Assembly (NCBI RefSeq): GCF_001420695.1
Contig: NZ_LJJB01000015.1
Span: forward strand, 278,518-315,153
DNA: 36,636 nt
Direction of reading: 5' to 3'
Origin: Brevibacillus choshinensis
GTDB lineage: Bacteria; Bacillota; Bacilli; Brevibacillales; Brevibacillaceae
Below, in pieces: positions 7,070 to 13,832 of this stretch (position 1 is its first letter; each line of letters begins with the position of its first letter). The translations under genes were made by a program, and so were the position numbers. The notes beneath the pieces were generated by a model. The model was given only the letters and a program-made list of their open reading frames with translations. It did no database searches and was not told the DNA's origin.

Positions 7070-8392
7070 TTGATTCGCATAGGTGTCATATCAGCACTAA
7101 GCTCTCTCGATAGAATAAAACAAGCGACGGCGCAACTGTTAGATCAGTGTGAGCTTACTTTTTTTTCTTTTGAAAAGCTCAGTGACATTAAAGAATTGTA
7201 TTTTAATAATCATTTATTTCACGACGCTATGATTGTAAGCGAGGTTTCGTACCATCTTTTAAAAAAAGAAATACAAATATTTGAAACTCCCATTTACTGT
7301 ATAGAAATTAGTAAACTTGATTTGTATCAATGCTTGTTTCAGTTATCTATGAACCGAGTAGATTTCTCTAAAGTGTTTATTGATTTCTTAGGAGAGTACA
7401 ATCAGTATATGGGGCTAAGAGGTGTGCTTAGACCTGAACAAATACCTTATACCCTTGACAATCCTCATAGTGTGGCATTCAACGAGAACCTTTACGAAGG
7501 GCTGATTGCTATACACAACAATCTTTGGGAGCAGGGTAAAATTGAATTATCAATAACTGGTTCTAGCAGTATTGTTCAAGCCTTGAGACAACGACGATAT
7601 GAAGTTGCTACCGTCTTACCATCTCAAGATTCTATCGTACGTGTATTTGAACTGGCCCTTCACGACATTCAGCTTACTCAATTTGTCGATAATCAAATCG
7701 CATTTGGTGTAATATCGATTGATGGTGTCAGCATCTCATCGGCGATGGACGGCGATCTGGATTTTAAATTCATGTTGTTGCATAAGGCATTACTTGAATT
7801 CAGTAAAGAGAGGCGTCTTTCTCTTATAATTCAAAAAAATAATTTAATGTTTGACATAATGACTTCCAACAAGGAATTAAAACAGTTAACAAATCATTTA
7901 ACCATGTGCTCTTTATACCACTTTTTAAACGAGAAATTGTCATTTAGAGTACATATTGGTTGGGGGATTGGCAGCACTATATTTAAAGCACGAACCAATG
8001 CACATATTGCCAACAAAGAAACCGCTTCATCGAAAGGTAATGGTTCTTTTATTAAAACAGACAAGGACCAAATTATAGGTCCCTTAGGTGAACAAGATTG
8101 TTTGGAAGTTTCTAATGCCTTTACACCAAAGATTAAACTTCTAAGCGAAAAAACAGGAATTTCAACATTGCAAATTAATAAGATTACCGCAGTCATTGAT
8201 AAAATAAATAGTAACGAATTAAGCTCTGAAGAAATGGCTCATTACCTAGGGATTACTTTGAGAAGCGCTAGAAGAATTTTAAATCGCTTAGAGGAAATCG
8301 GAGTAGCCAAGATTTCATATAAAAAACAGGATAAATTGCGTGGCAGACCTCAAAAGATATACAAGATCGACTTTCAGTCTATTGTAGATTAG
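7070..8392 (+). CDS. Winged-helix regulator with cyclase-like sensor region
   Basis: A 440-residue protein transcribed divergently from the amidohydrolase/transporter operon and probably its regulator. It starts at TTG 7070, eight to ten bases after a perfect AAAGGAGG. Residues 1-110 (IGVISALSSLDRIKQATAQL...) look like a PrpR/PucR-type sensory region. A middle segment with FRVHIGWGIGSTIFKARTNA followed by HIANKE resembles the GIGxTxxxAxxNAxxA turn of degenerate GGDEF or GTP-cyclohydrolase-III folds. The last 70 residues are a winged helix-turn-helix (LSSEEMAHYLGITLRSARRI, then a basic wing). I do not recognise the exact family. Nucleotide sensing is inference. Confidence 0.7.
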   Translation: MIRIGVISALSSLDRIKQATAQLLDQCELTFFSFEKLSDIKELYFNNHLFHDAMIVSEVSYHLLKKEIQIFETPIYCIEISKLDLYQCLFQLSMNRVDFSKVFIDFLGEYNQYMGLRGVLRPEQIPYTLDNPHSVAFNENLYEGLIAIHNNLWEQGKIELSITGSSSIVQALRQRRYEVATVLPSQDSIVRVFELALHDIQLTQFVDNQIAFGVISIDGVSISSAMDGDLDFKFMLLHKALLEFSKERRLSLIIQKNNLMFDIMTSNKELKQLTNHLTMCSLYHFLNEKLSFRVHIGWGIGSTIFKARTNAHIANKETASSKGNGSFIKTDKDQIIGPLGEQDCLEVSNAFTPKIKLLSEKTGISTLQINKITAVIDKINSNELSSEEMAHYLGITLRSARRILNRLEEIGVAKISYKKQDKLRGRPQKIYKIDFQSIVD

Positions 8393-8414
8393 GTTACTGC
8401 AGATGATGACGCAC

Positions 8415-8459
8415 AAACATCCCGTTTCACTATTAAAGTGGACGGGATGTTTGGTTTTT
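8415..8459 (+). terminator. Terminator after the regulator
   Basis: ACATCCCGTTTCAC (8417-8430) pairs with GTGGACGGGATGT (8438-8450) with a single bulged base, followed by TTGGTTTTT. The inverted arm is preceded by AAA, so it may also serve the convergent MarR gene. Confidence 0.8.
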
Positions 8460-8526
8460 CTAGCAAATATCGACTTTGGGCAATCTCTTTTCCTATTTCG
8501 CGTTAAGGTTTGCAAGCGGTCATTAC

Positions 8527-9000
8527 CTACCAGACAGGTCGTAACCTCGATAACAATTTATCTTCATTTGCTTCATAAACTAATTTGGTTAAATCATCTC
8601 TGAGCATTTGCATTCGTTCAGCTCCAATATTTTGAATCCAACGTTGCTCTATCTCAACTAATATCTCCTCTTTTGCCCTCATTACTGACCAACCTCGTTC
8701 GGTTAAAACAATCATTTTCCCTCTCTTGTCAGTTGGCGAAGCTTGCCGCATGACATAACCACTACTCTCCAGATACTCTACCATTTTGCTAACAGCTTGC
8801 TTGGTAATTCCTAAATGTTCGGCTAGTTCAATACCTGTCGCACCATTGGGAATGATGCGTTTAAACAAAAAACCATGTGCAGGTCTAATATCCCCATATC
8901 CCAACTCACTCAATCTATCATGTAGCTCATTAATCAATGTGCTAAAGGATAATAACATAAGTGAAGTGAGGTCCAATTCATTCGTTTCTTGATCACTCAT
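8527..9000 (-). CDS. MarR-family transcriptional repressor
   Basis: A 157-residue MarR-type protein. The winged helix is clear: GATGIELAEHLGITKQAVSK as helix-turn-helix, then YLESSGYVMRQASPTDKRGK as the wing with the family's conserved D-R pair. ATG at 9000 has AAGGAGG upstream; a longer in-frame start at 9027 would overlap the operator and that ribosome site. It is divergent from two paralogous proteins and an azoreductase gene, and two palindromic operators lie between them. This arrangement matches thiol- or quinone-responsive MarR regulators of Bacillus (YodB, MhqR, HypR types) that control azoreductases. The residue or ligand that senses the signal cannot be told from sequence. Confidence 0.88.
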   Translation of the reverse strand: MSDQETNELDLTSLMLLSFSTLINELHDRLSELGYGDIRPAHGFLFKRIIPNGATGIELAEHLGITKQAVSKMVEYLESSGYVMRQASPTDKRGKMIVLTERGWSVMRAKEEILVEIEQRWIQNIGAERMQMLRDDLTKLVYEANEDKLLSRLRPVW

Positions 9001-9015
9001 GTGCAAAGCCTCCTT

Positions 9016-9044
9016 GAATATAGTCAATTAAGTTGACTATATTC
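9016..9044. promoter_or_regulatory. MarR operator 1 (palindrome)
   Basis: A perfect inverted repeat with 12-bp arms (GAATATAGTCAA / TTGACTATATTC) around a TTAAG centre. It covers the -35 box of the rightward promoter and lies just upstream of the marR start codon, so a bound repressor would control both directions. Confidence 0.82.
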
Positions 9045-9061
9045 AAACCTTATTGTACTAT
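9033..9061 (+). promoter_or_regulatory. Promoter of the two paralogous genes
   Basis: TTGACT (9033-9038) and TACTAT (9056-9061) are separated by 17 nt. The -35 box is part of operator 1, and operator 2 begins just past the -10 box, so the promoter is bracketed by repressor sites. Confidence 0.75.
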
Positions 9062-9064
9062 ACC

Positions 9065-9093
9065 GAATATAGTCAATCAAATTGACCATATCA
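9065..9093. promoter_or_regulatory. MarR operator 2 (palindrome)
   Basis: GAATATAGTCAA and TTGACCATATC flank a TCAAA centre. It has the same core as operator 1 with one changed arm base. It sits just downstream of the -10 box, where a bound repressor would block the start of transcription. Confidence 0.8.
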
Positions 9094-9110
9094 AATGATG
9101 GAGGTTTCCC

Positions 9111-9695
9111 ATGGCTAACATTGTCAAAATTAGAGGGTGTGTCTTTGCACCGTATGCTTGGCTGGAACCTATTCAAGATCCTGCTACAGGAAGAGTATTT
9201 GAATATACTGGCGATGCACGTGAGTTTACACCATATGCAGTCAACACGATGCGCTCAAGATTAGAGCAGGAAGTGATTATTGATTTTTATAAAAAAGAAA
9301 TATTCACATGCGCAGATGCTTGTATCACAACTGTAAAAATTACTAATCCAGATGGATCTATTGAATCTAAAGAAGGAAAAGCAGGTACAGCGAACATTGT
9401 ATGCACGAATGTTTTGTGGGGCTCTGATGACGTTTCTTTTGAAATGAGGGCAAGTGCCAGTAATCCTTTAAATACTGAAGCGCCTGCAGCTGACTATGTA
9501 TTAACTGTACGAGTTAACGAAAATGGCGTTTCGCATATTGAAGGTTCTCATGATGGATTCCCCTGCTATGAATTTTATAAACAAACAGATTTTGGTCCGT
9601 TTGAACTCATATATTCACATGATTTCAGAGAAACTGGTGACACTCCAGCCGCGCTAGCCGGAGATATGGAGTACAGTTTTAAGTGGACAAAGTAA
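9111..9695 (+). CDS. Conserved unknown protein, paralogue 1 (DUF3238-like)
   Basis: This 194-residue soluble protein has no signal peptide or membrane segment. It begins MANIVKIRGCVFAPYAWLEP and contains EFTPYAVNTMRSRLEQEVII, SHDGFPCYEFYKQTDFGPFE and a DFRETGDTPAALAGD C-terminal block. The pattern recalls Firmicutes proteins of Pfam DUF3238, an assignment from memory and therefore tentative. ATG at 9111 has GATGGAGG upstream. It is the first gene after the MarR-controlled promoter, 37 bp from its paralogue. It has more cysteines than the second copy (CVF, CADAC, CTN, PCYE), which could matter for thiol stress. No catalytic motif is evident. Confidence 0.75.
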   Translation: MANIVKIRGCVFAPYAWLEPIQDPATGRVFEYTGDAREFTPYAVNTMRSRLEQEVIIDFYKKEIFTCADACITTVKITNPDGSIESKEGKAGTANIVCTNVLWGSDDVSFEMRASASNPLNTEAPAADYVLTVRVNENGVSHIEGSHDGFPCYEFYKQTDFGPFELIYSHDFRETGDTPAALAGDMEYSFKWTK

Positions 9696-9732
9696 TACCC
9701 AAAATCACATTAGTATGAAAGAGGTGTTTCTC

Positions 9733-10317
9733 ATGACTCCTATCGTTAAGATTAGGGCGAGCGTCTTTATTCCAATGAGTTGGACAGAACCTAGGAAAGA
9801 TGCTCAAACAGGGAACGTAATCGAATTCGAAGGTGACTCGCGTGAATTTACACCTTATGCTGTGAACACGATGCGGTCCAGAATTGAACAGGAAGTCGTT
9901 GTGGATTTCTATAAGAAGGAAATTTTCTCCTATGCGAATACAGGAATATCAACAGAAAGAGTCACAACACCTGATGGCTCCGTTCATAAAAGATCAAGAA
10001 AAGCTGGTACAGAAAAAATTTTGTGCACGAATATTGTCTGGAGTTCCGATAGCGTCAAGTTTCAAATGAGTGCAAGTGCTAGCAACCCATTAAATGAATA
10101 TGCACCTCCCGTCGACTATCTATTAACCGTACTTGTTAATAAGGATGGCATAGTCGATATTCAAGGAACACATGATGGATTCCCGTGTTTCGAATTTTAT
10201 AAGCAGATCAATTTTGGTCCTTTTGAACAAATTTACAGACATGATTTCAGAGAAACCGGTGACACCGCCGAAGCACTAGCAGGAGAAATGGAGTATAGTT
10301 TTAAAAAAATATTGTAA
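9733..10317 (+). CDS. Conserved unknown protein, paralogue 2 (DUF3238-like)
   Basis: Also 194 residues and collinear with the gene before it over its whole length: KIRASVFIPMSWTEP, EFTPYAVNTMRSRIEQEVVV, THDGFPCFEFYKQINFGPFE and DFRETGDTAEALAGEMEYSF. ATG at 9733 was chosen because AAAGAGGTG lies upstream; the longer start at 9715 includes that site. The pair is a tandem duplication that has diverged at many positions while keeping exact length, so both copies are probably functional. Same presumed MarR control. The role is unknown; context suggests electrophile or antimicrobial stress. Confidence 0.75.
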   Translation: MTPIVKIRASVFIPMSWTEPRKDAQTGNVIEFEGDSREFTPYAVNTMRSRIEQEVVVDFYKKEIFSYANTGISTERVTTPDGSVHKRSRKAGTEKILCTNIVWSSDSVKFQMSASASNPLNEYAPPVDYLLTVLVNKDGIVDIQGTHDGFPCFEFYKQINFGPFEQIYRHDFRETGDTAEALAGEMEYSFKKIL

Positions 10318-10414
10318 AGAAAAGAAATATTGGAAAAAGTGTATCGCCTGGCAATGGAAAAACTCCAGCAGCCCCCCTAATAGATGTATGAGTGAGTAAC
10401 AGGAGGAAAAGACA

Positions 10415-11041
10415 ATGACAACAGTTTTATTTGTAAAAGCAAACAATCGTCCAGCAGATCAAGCAGTTAGTGTGAAATTATATGAAGCTTTTTTAGCAAG
10501 TTATAAAGAATCACATCCAAATGACACAGTTGTAGAGCTTGATTTATACAACGAGGAATTGCCATATGTAGGAGTAGATATGATTAATGGCACATTTAAG
10601 GCTGGCAAAGGATTTGATTTAACAACTGAAGAAGCAACAGCGGTTGCTGTTGCTGACAAATATTTAGATCAATTCCTTGCTGCTGATAAAGTGGTATTTG
10701 GTTTCCCGTTATGGAACCTAACAATCCCGGCTATTCTACACACATATATTGATTATTTGAACCGTGCGGGTAAAACATTTAGATATACGCCAGATGGCCC
10801 GGTTGGTCTTATTGGGGATAAAAAGATTGCGTTATTAAATGCAAGTGGCGGAATATATTCTGAAGGCCCGGCGGCCAATATGGAAATGGCCGTTAAATAT
10901 GTAGCAAATATGATGGGCTTCTTCGGTGTAAAAAATATTGAGACAGTAGTAATTGAAGGTCACAACAAACTCCCAGATAAAGCAGAGGAAATTATTGCTG
11001 CAGGTCTTGAAAAAGCTGTTAGAGTAGCAAGCACGTTCTAA
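10415..11041 (+). CDS. azoR: FMN-dependent NADH-azoreductase
   Basis: A 208-residue flavodoxin-fold quinone/azo reductase. It begins TTVLFVKANNRPADQAVSVK, the FMN-phosphate loop region, and continues with VFGFPLWNLTIPAILHTYID and GKTFRYTPDGPVGLIGDKKI, both typical of the AzoR family (about 200-211 residues). It should reduce quinones and azo compounds with NADH through bound FMN in the cytoplasm. ATG at 10415 has AGGAGG upstream. It follows the paralogous pair after 97 bp and probably belongs to the MarR regulon. Its natural terminator, at 11280-12572, is split by an insertion sequence. Confidence 0.9.
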   Translation: MTTVLFVKANNRPADQAVSVKLYEAFLASYKESHPNDTVVELDLYNEELPYVGVDMINGTFKAGKGFDLTTEEATAVAVADKYLDQFLAADKVVFGFPLWNLTIPAILHTYIDYLNRAGKTFRYTPDGPVGLIGDKKIALLNASGGIYSEGPAANMEMAVKYVANMMGFFGVKNIETVVIEGHNKLPDKAEEIIAAGLEKAVRVASTF

Positions 11042-11328
11042 TTCACAAAAAAACAGAACTTACTTACCAATATATTTCAACCAATATCTGACTTCCATCC
11101 TTTCACTCGTACCTGGATGAACACTTTATCTTGTCAACATTATTCAACAATACTTCCCGTTAGCCAATCATGTCAGTGAAACAACACCACAGATGATGTA
11201 AGAAATTCAGTTCTTACATGGGAGTTTAATACTAAAAATCAAGAACAAATGATAACAAAGCCAAAACCAAAATAAAAAAGCACAGGAGGTATGGTCAAGA
11301 CCCCATTTAGTGGACACTAAAAAAAGAG

Positions 11329-12213
11329 CTAAGCAGCAAGCTGGCGCCGGTACTCAATCGGCGTCAGCTTGTTTAATTTTCTTTGTGGCCTCGTAGAGTT
11401 GTAAAAATGGATATATTCCTCAATTCTCCTTTGTGCCTCGTCTACTGTTCGGATATCATAAGGGTAGAGCGCTTCCGTTTTGAGATGCGAGAAGAAGCTC
11501 TCCATAGAGGCATTGTCGTAACAATTGCCTCGGCGTGACATGCTGATTTGGGCTCCAACCTTTGGCAGCATGTCGTGATACGCATAGGACGTGTACTGGA
11601 ATCCCTGATCGCTGTGAACGATCAGTCCAGACATGTCCTCTTTATTTTGAAAGGCTTTCTTGAAAGTCTGCAAAACAAGATCATTGTCATTGCGCTGCGC
11701 TAGATGGTAGGCCACGATTTCGTTATTAAACAAATCCTTGACGGCAGACAGGTACAACCATGTATCTCCGATACGATATTGGGTTACGTCAGTAACCCAC
11801 TTTTGATTCGGTAAGTTGGCATGAAATTTCCGTTGCAATAAGTTTTCAACTACACGTGTCCCTATAGAAGAAGCATAGTTGCATCGATGTTTACGGCGTA
11901 CTCGGGAGCGTAGTCCCATCTCTTGCATGAGGCGTAGGACCTTTTTGTGGTTAACCCATATCTTGTAGTCTTGAAGTAGAAAGAGCTGCGTTTGACGATA
12001 TCCGTATTTCCCATCATATTTGCTATAGATCTTTTGAATGAACTCCTTAATTACAAGGTCTTTGTCTTGTGAACTCCGCTTTCTGTAAGCATAGAATCCA
12101 CTTCTAGAGACCCCGAATAGCTTACATAACTCTGTTACATGGTACCACTCAGTCAATTTCACGATGGCATTGTACTTCTCTTGGACACCTCCCGCATCCA
12201 AATTTGTAAACAC
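11329..12213 (-). CDS. IS3-family transposase OrfB (DDE integrase domain)
   Basis: This is the catalytic half of the transposase, normally made as an OrfAB fusion by -1 frameshifting at A6G (12219-12213). The N-terminal HTH_21 region (KDLVIKEFIQKIYSKYDGKYGYRQ) is followed by the rve integrase core with WVTDVTQY (first Asp), VHSDQGFQYTS (second Asp) and NCYDNASMESFFSHLK (Glu). It ends RPQRKLNKLTPIEYRRQ, typical of the IS150 group. The 294-residue frame has no ribosome site at its nominal GTG, which supports translation by frameshift only. Confidence 0.92.
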   Translation of the reverse strand: MFTNLDAGGVQEKYNAIVKLTEWYHVTELCKLFGVSRSGFYAYRKRSSQDKDLVIKEFIQKIYSKYDGKYGYRQTQLFLLQDYKIWVNHKKVLRLMQEMGLRSRVRRKHRCNYASSIGTRVVENLLQRKFHANLPNQKWVTDVTQYRIGDTWLYLSAVKDLFNNEIVAYHLAQRNDNDLVLQTFKKAFQNKEDMSGLIVHSDQGFQYTSYAYHDMLPKVGAQISMSRRGNCYDNASMESFFSHLKTEALYPYDIRTVDEAQRRIEEYIHFYNSTRPQRKLNKLTPIEYRRQLAA

Positions 12214-12479
12214 TTTTTTAGCATCGAATTCTCCCTCTCTAATTTTTGGACATATCGATTTTGATCCATGTATTCGTCACGTCGACCTCTCTGATCCAAT
12301 AAGCCGAATTCACCCAACTGCTTGAACTTCTTTGTCCATGTAGTGACTCGGCCTCTGTCTGGGATCCCTAGATGTTCCATTATCTTTCGATTAGACCATC
12401 CTTCCTCCATGTACAAGCGAATTGCTTCCATCTTGATTTCATGACTATAATTCGTAAACTTTTGCCCCATTTTTGCCAT
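12159..12479 (-). CDS. IS3-family transposase OrfA (helix-turn-helix)
   Basis: A 106-residue DNA-binding subunit: FTNYSHEIKMEAIRLYMEEG, WSNRKIMEHLGIPDRGRVTT as HTH, and a C-terminal leucine-zipper-like VQKLERENSMLKKC. ATG at 12479 has AGGGGGTG eight bases upstream; a longer GTG start exists at 12491. It overlaps orfB by 55 nt, and the A-AAA-AAG heptamer encodes the LKK of LKKC. Confidence 0.88.
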   Translation of the reverse strand: MAKMGQKFTNYSHEIKMEAIRLYMEEGWSNRKIMEHLGIPDRGRVTTWTKKFKQLGEFGLLDQRGRRDEYMDQNRYVQKLERENSMLKKCLQIWMREVSKRSTMPS

Positions 12480-12620
12480 AACGAAAAACACCCCCTATAG
12501 GAATCATCGGTTTAAAACACTCGTGTTTTTTCCAATGTCCACTATAAGGGGTGCACTTCAGGTATCCTGTGCTTTTTTTAGTCATTGTGACTAACTGTCT
12601 AAGTGCTTTCCACTTAAGCA

Positions 12621-12706
12621 GGAACTAACTTTATTGTCCAAGCACCAACTATATTGTCAAAACACTTACATTAATGTCCAGACACTAACTATAATGTCAC
12701 TGAACA
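12621..12706 (-). repeat. Right end of the older Tn7-like element
   Basis: Four directly repeated 20-bp blocks lie in exact register at 12621, 12641, 12661 and 12681, then TGAACA to 12706. On the minus strand the end starts TGTTCAGT and the sites read GACATTATAGTTAGTGTCTG, with consensus GACAWTAWAGTTRGTG. This is the architecture of a Tn7 right end (four abutting TnsB sites). The motif is closer to Tn7's own GACAATAAAGT than to the inner element's sites. It sits directly against the inner transposon's target duplication, and its last base is the first base of AAAAT. Confidence 0.82.
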
Positions 12707-12710
12707 AAAT
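12706..12710. repeat. Target site duplication, left copy (AAAAT)
   Basis: The five bases immediately before TGT at 12711 are AAAAT, identical to 27029-27033 immediately after ACA at 27028. This is the 5-bp duplication made by Tn7-family transposition and proves which ends belong together. Confidence 0.92.
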
Positions 12711-12861
12711 TGTTCTAAGAAAATAAAGTTGTAGACTGGGGTTATTGATTTCTCGAGGTTTTCAATAACCAAAATCAATTGCCTTTTGAAAATAGGTTTT
12801 AGACTGGAAGTAAGGGGAGACAAAAAAACAGTCTAAAACTGAAAAATAAAGTTGTAGACTG
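12711..12861 (+). repeat. Left end of the inner Tn7-like transposon
   Basis: Three spaced TnsB-type sites in the same orientation: AAATAAAGTTGTAGACTG at 12721-12738, AAAATAGGTTTTAGACTG at 12789-12806, and AAATAAAGTTGTAGACTG at 12844-12861. An inverted half-site CAGTCTAAAACT lies at 12829-12840, abutting the third. Between sites 1 and 2 an inverted repeat GGTTATTGA/TCAATAACC (about 12740-12770) could form a hairpin. The wide spacing matches Tn7-L, in contrast to the packed right end. Confidence 0.9.
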
Positions 12862-12868
12862 ATTATCA

Positions 12869-13822
12869 TTACATAATTACTTTTTCTGATAAGACATTTG
12901 GCACCCTTTCCCTTAATTGTTGCACTTCTTTTTCAAAAAGCCTTCTCGCTATCTCAGAAGCTTGCGGTCTTCCAAGTTTACGATAAATAAGATGTTCTAC
13001 AAAATATCTATAGTATAAATACTTCCCATTTACATTCTGTATATTTTGAAGTATAACTTCGAGCGTATTTTCATCTTGCTTATCTAAGAAATACCAGGGA
13101 ACATAGTAATCTTCTCCTTGAAATACAAGCTTACTTTTCATCATGTCAAACTTACTAATAAACTCTAATTTTAAAATGGCTTTTAATTTTGTAGCTGTCT
13201 CTACCTTTAAATCAGTACTAAACTGCTTATTTAACTCATCTAAAGTCATTTTCGACACTATATTAACTTCTTTTCTAAACAAAATATCGAGAAACTTATA
13301 AAAACTTATTGCTGTCCTACACTCTACCACAAACTTGTATAATGCTAGACCAATACACTTATTATAGACCTGTATAAATATTTTCTCCAAATTGTACTTC
13401 AAACTTTTATTTTGGTCATCATTATTGAAAACAAAATCACTTTCAACTGTATCATTAAATCCAATATAAACTATACCATTTTCATCTAAGACCTTTTGTC
13501 CTAAAACTTGAGTAGTATAACAAGAAATAGCAAATATAAAATTATTTGAGAAGAGAGAAGCATGCTCTGTAGTAAATATTTTTTTCGGTTTATCATAACT
13601 CTCTCTGATATCCAAATAAGAATCCTTACCACCGTGCGCAGTGACCAAGACAATGTCTGCTACATCAGTTCTGTCACTTAGAAATTTAATAAAATCGTGA
13701 GGTGTCTTATAAAATTCATAAAATCCTTCAGCAGTTTGTTCAAATGTTTTTTTTAAGTATTTCTTGATACCACTAAAACTTCGAACACCTTTATTATCGG
13801 GTTGATAATGTATAAACTTCAA
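12869..13822 (-). CDS. CHAT/caspase-like predicted cysteine protease
   Basis: A 317-residue soluble protein, last gene of the cargo operon. DIVLVTAHGGKDSYLDI (His63) followed 38 residues later by FIFAISCYTTQVLGQKVLDE (Cys101) matches the His-Gly...hydrophobic strand-Cys pattern of clan CD peptidases (CHAT, caspase-like, C25). GIVYIGFNDTV after the Cys is also typical. The C-terminal 180 residues are helical and unassigned and may bind partner or substrate. It starts at TTG 13822, with GAGGGG upstream, 10 bp after the receiver gene, so the two are co-translated. By analogy with CHAT proteases in other conflict systems it could be the effector that cleaves host protein(s). The family call rests on motifs and is moderately sure; the function is inference. 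Confidence 0.6.
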   Translation of the reverse strand: MKFIHYQPDNKGVRSFSGIKKYLKKTFEQTAEGFYEFYKTPHDFIKFLSDRTDVADIVLVTAHGGKDSYLDIRESYDKPKKIFTTEHASLFSNNFIFAISCYTTQVLGQKVLDENGIVYIGFNDTVESDFVFNNDDQNKSLKYNLEKIFIQVYNKCIGLALYKFVVECRTAISFYKFLDILFRKEVNIVSKMTLDELNKQFSTDLKVETATKLKAILKLEFISKFDMMKSKLVFQGEDYYVPWYFLDKQDENTLEVILQNIQNVNGKYLYYRYFVEHLIYRKLGRPQASEIARRLFEKEVQQLRERVPNVLSEKVIM

Positions 13823-13832
13823 AATAACCCCT

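Larger units (their letters stand above)
11292..12560 (-). mobile_element. IS3-family insertion sequence (IS150-like)
   Basis: This 1269-bp element starts TGGTCAAGACCCC at 11292 and ends (inverted) TGAAGTGCACCCC at 12560. The inverted repeats share TG, the ACCCC core and TAGTGGACA further in. A 4-bp direct repeat GGTA flanks it (11288-11291 and 12561-12564). It holds overlapping orfA and orfB joined by an A6G slippery heptamer. Reading frames are intact, so it may still be active. Confidence 0.92.
11280..12579 (+). terminator. Intrinsic terminator split by an insertion sequence
   Basis: The left arm GCACAGGA (11280-11287, preceded by an A-run) and the right arm TCCTGTGC (12565-12572, followed by seven T) form a perfect 8-bp stem. 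They are now separated by the IS. Removing the IS and one GGTA copy restores A-run, GCACAGGA, GGTA loop, TCCTGTGC, T-run, a textbook bidirectional terminator downstream of azoR. The IS target duplication is exactly the tetraloop. Confidence 0.85.
3048..12706. mobile_element. Outer Tn7-like island without transposition genes
   Basis: This 9.7-kb segment is bounded on the left by a Tn7-like left end (3048) and on the right by a Tn7-like right end (four 20-bp sites, ACA at 12704-12706). It sat next to glmS before the inner transposon inserted between them. It carries only cargo (NUDIX, YbjQ remnant, MFS and amidohydrolase, regulators, paralogous unknown proteins, azoreductase) and a later IS3-family copy. 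No tns gene or relic of one is visible inside. It may be a non-autonomous element, a remnant after internal deletion, or two half-elements joined. The mismatch of flanking bases at 3043-3047 leaves this open. Confidence 0.55.

Noticed and set aside
12621-12706. CRISPR-like array (short regular repeats)
   Set aside because: The 20-bp units are contiguous without unique spacers, end in ACA and match Tn7 right-end architecture; no cas genes are present.
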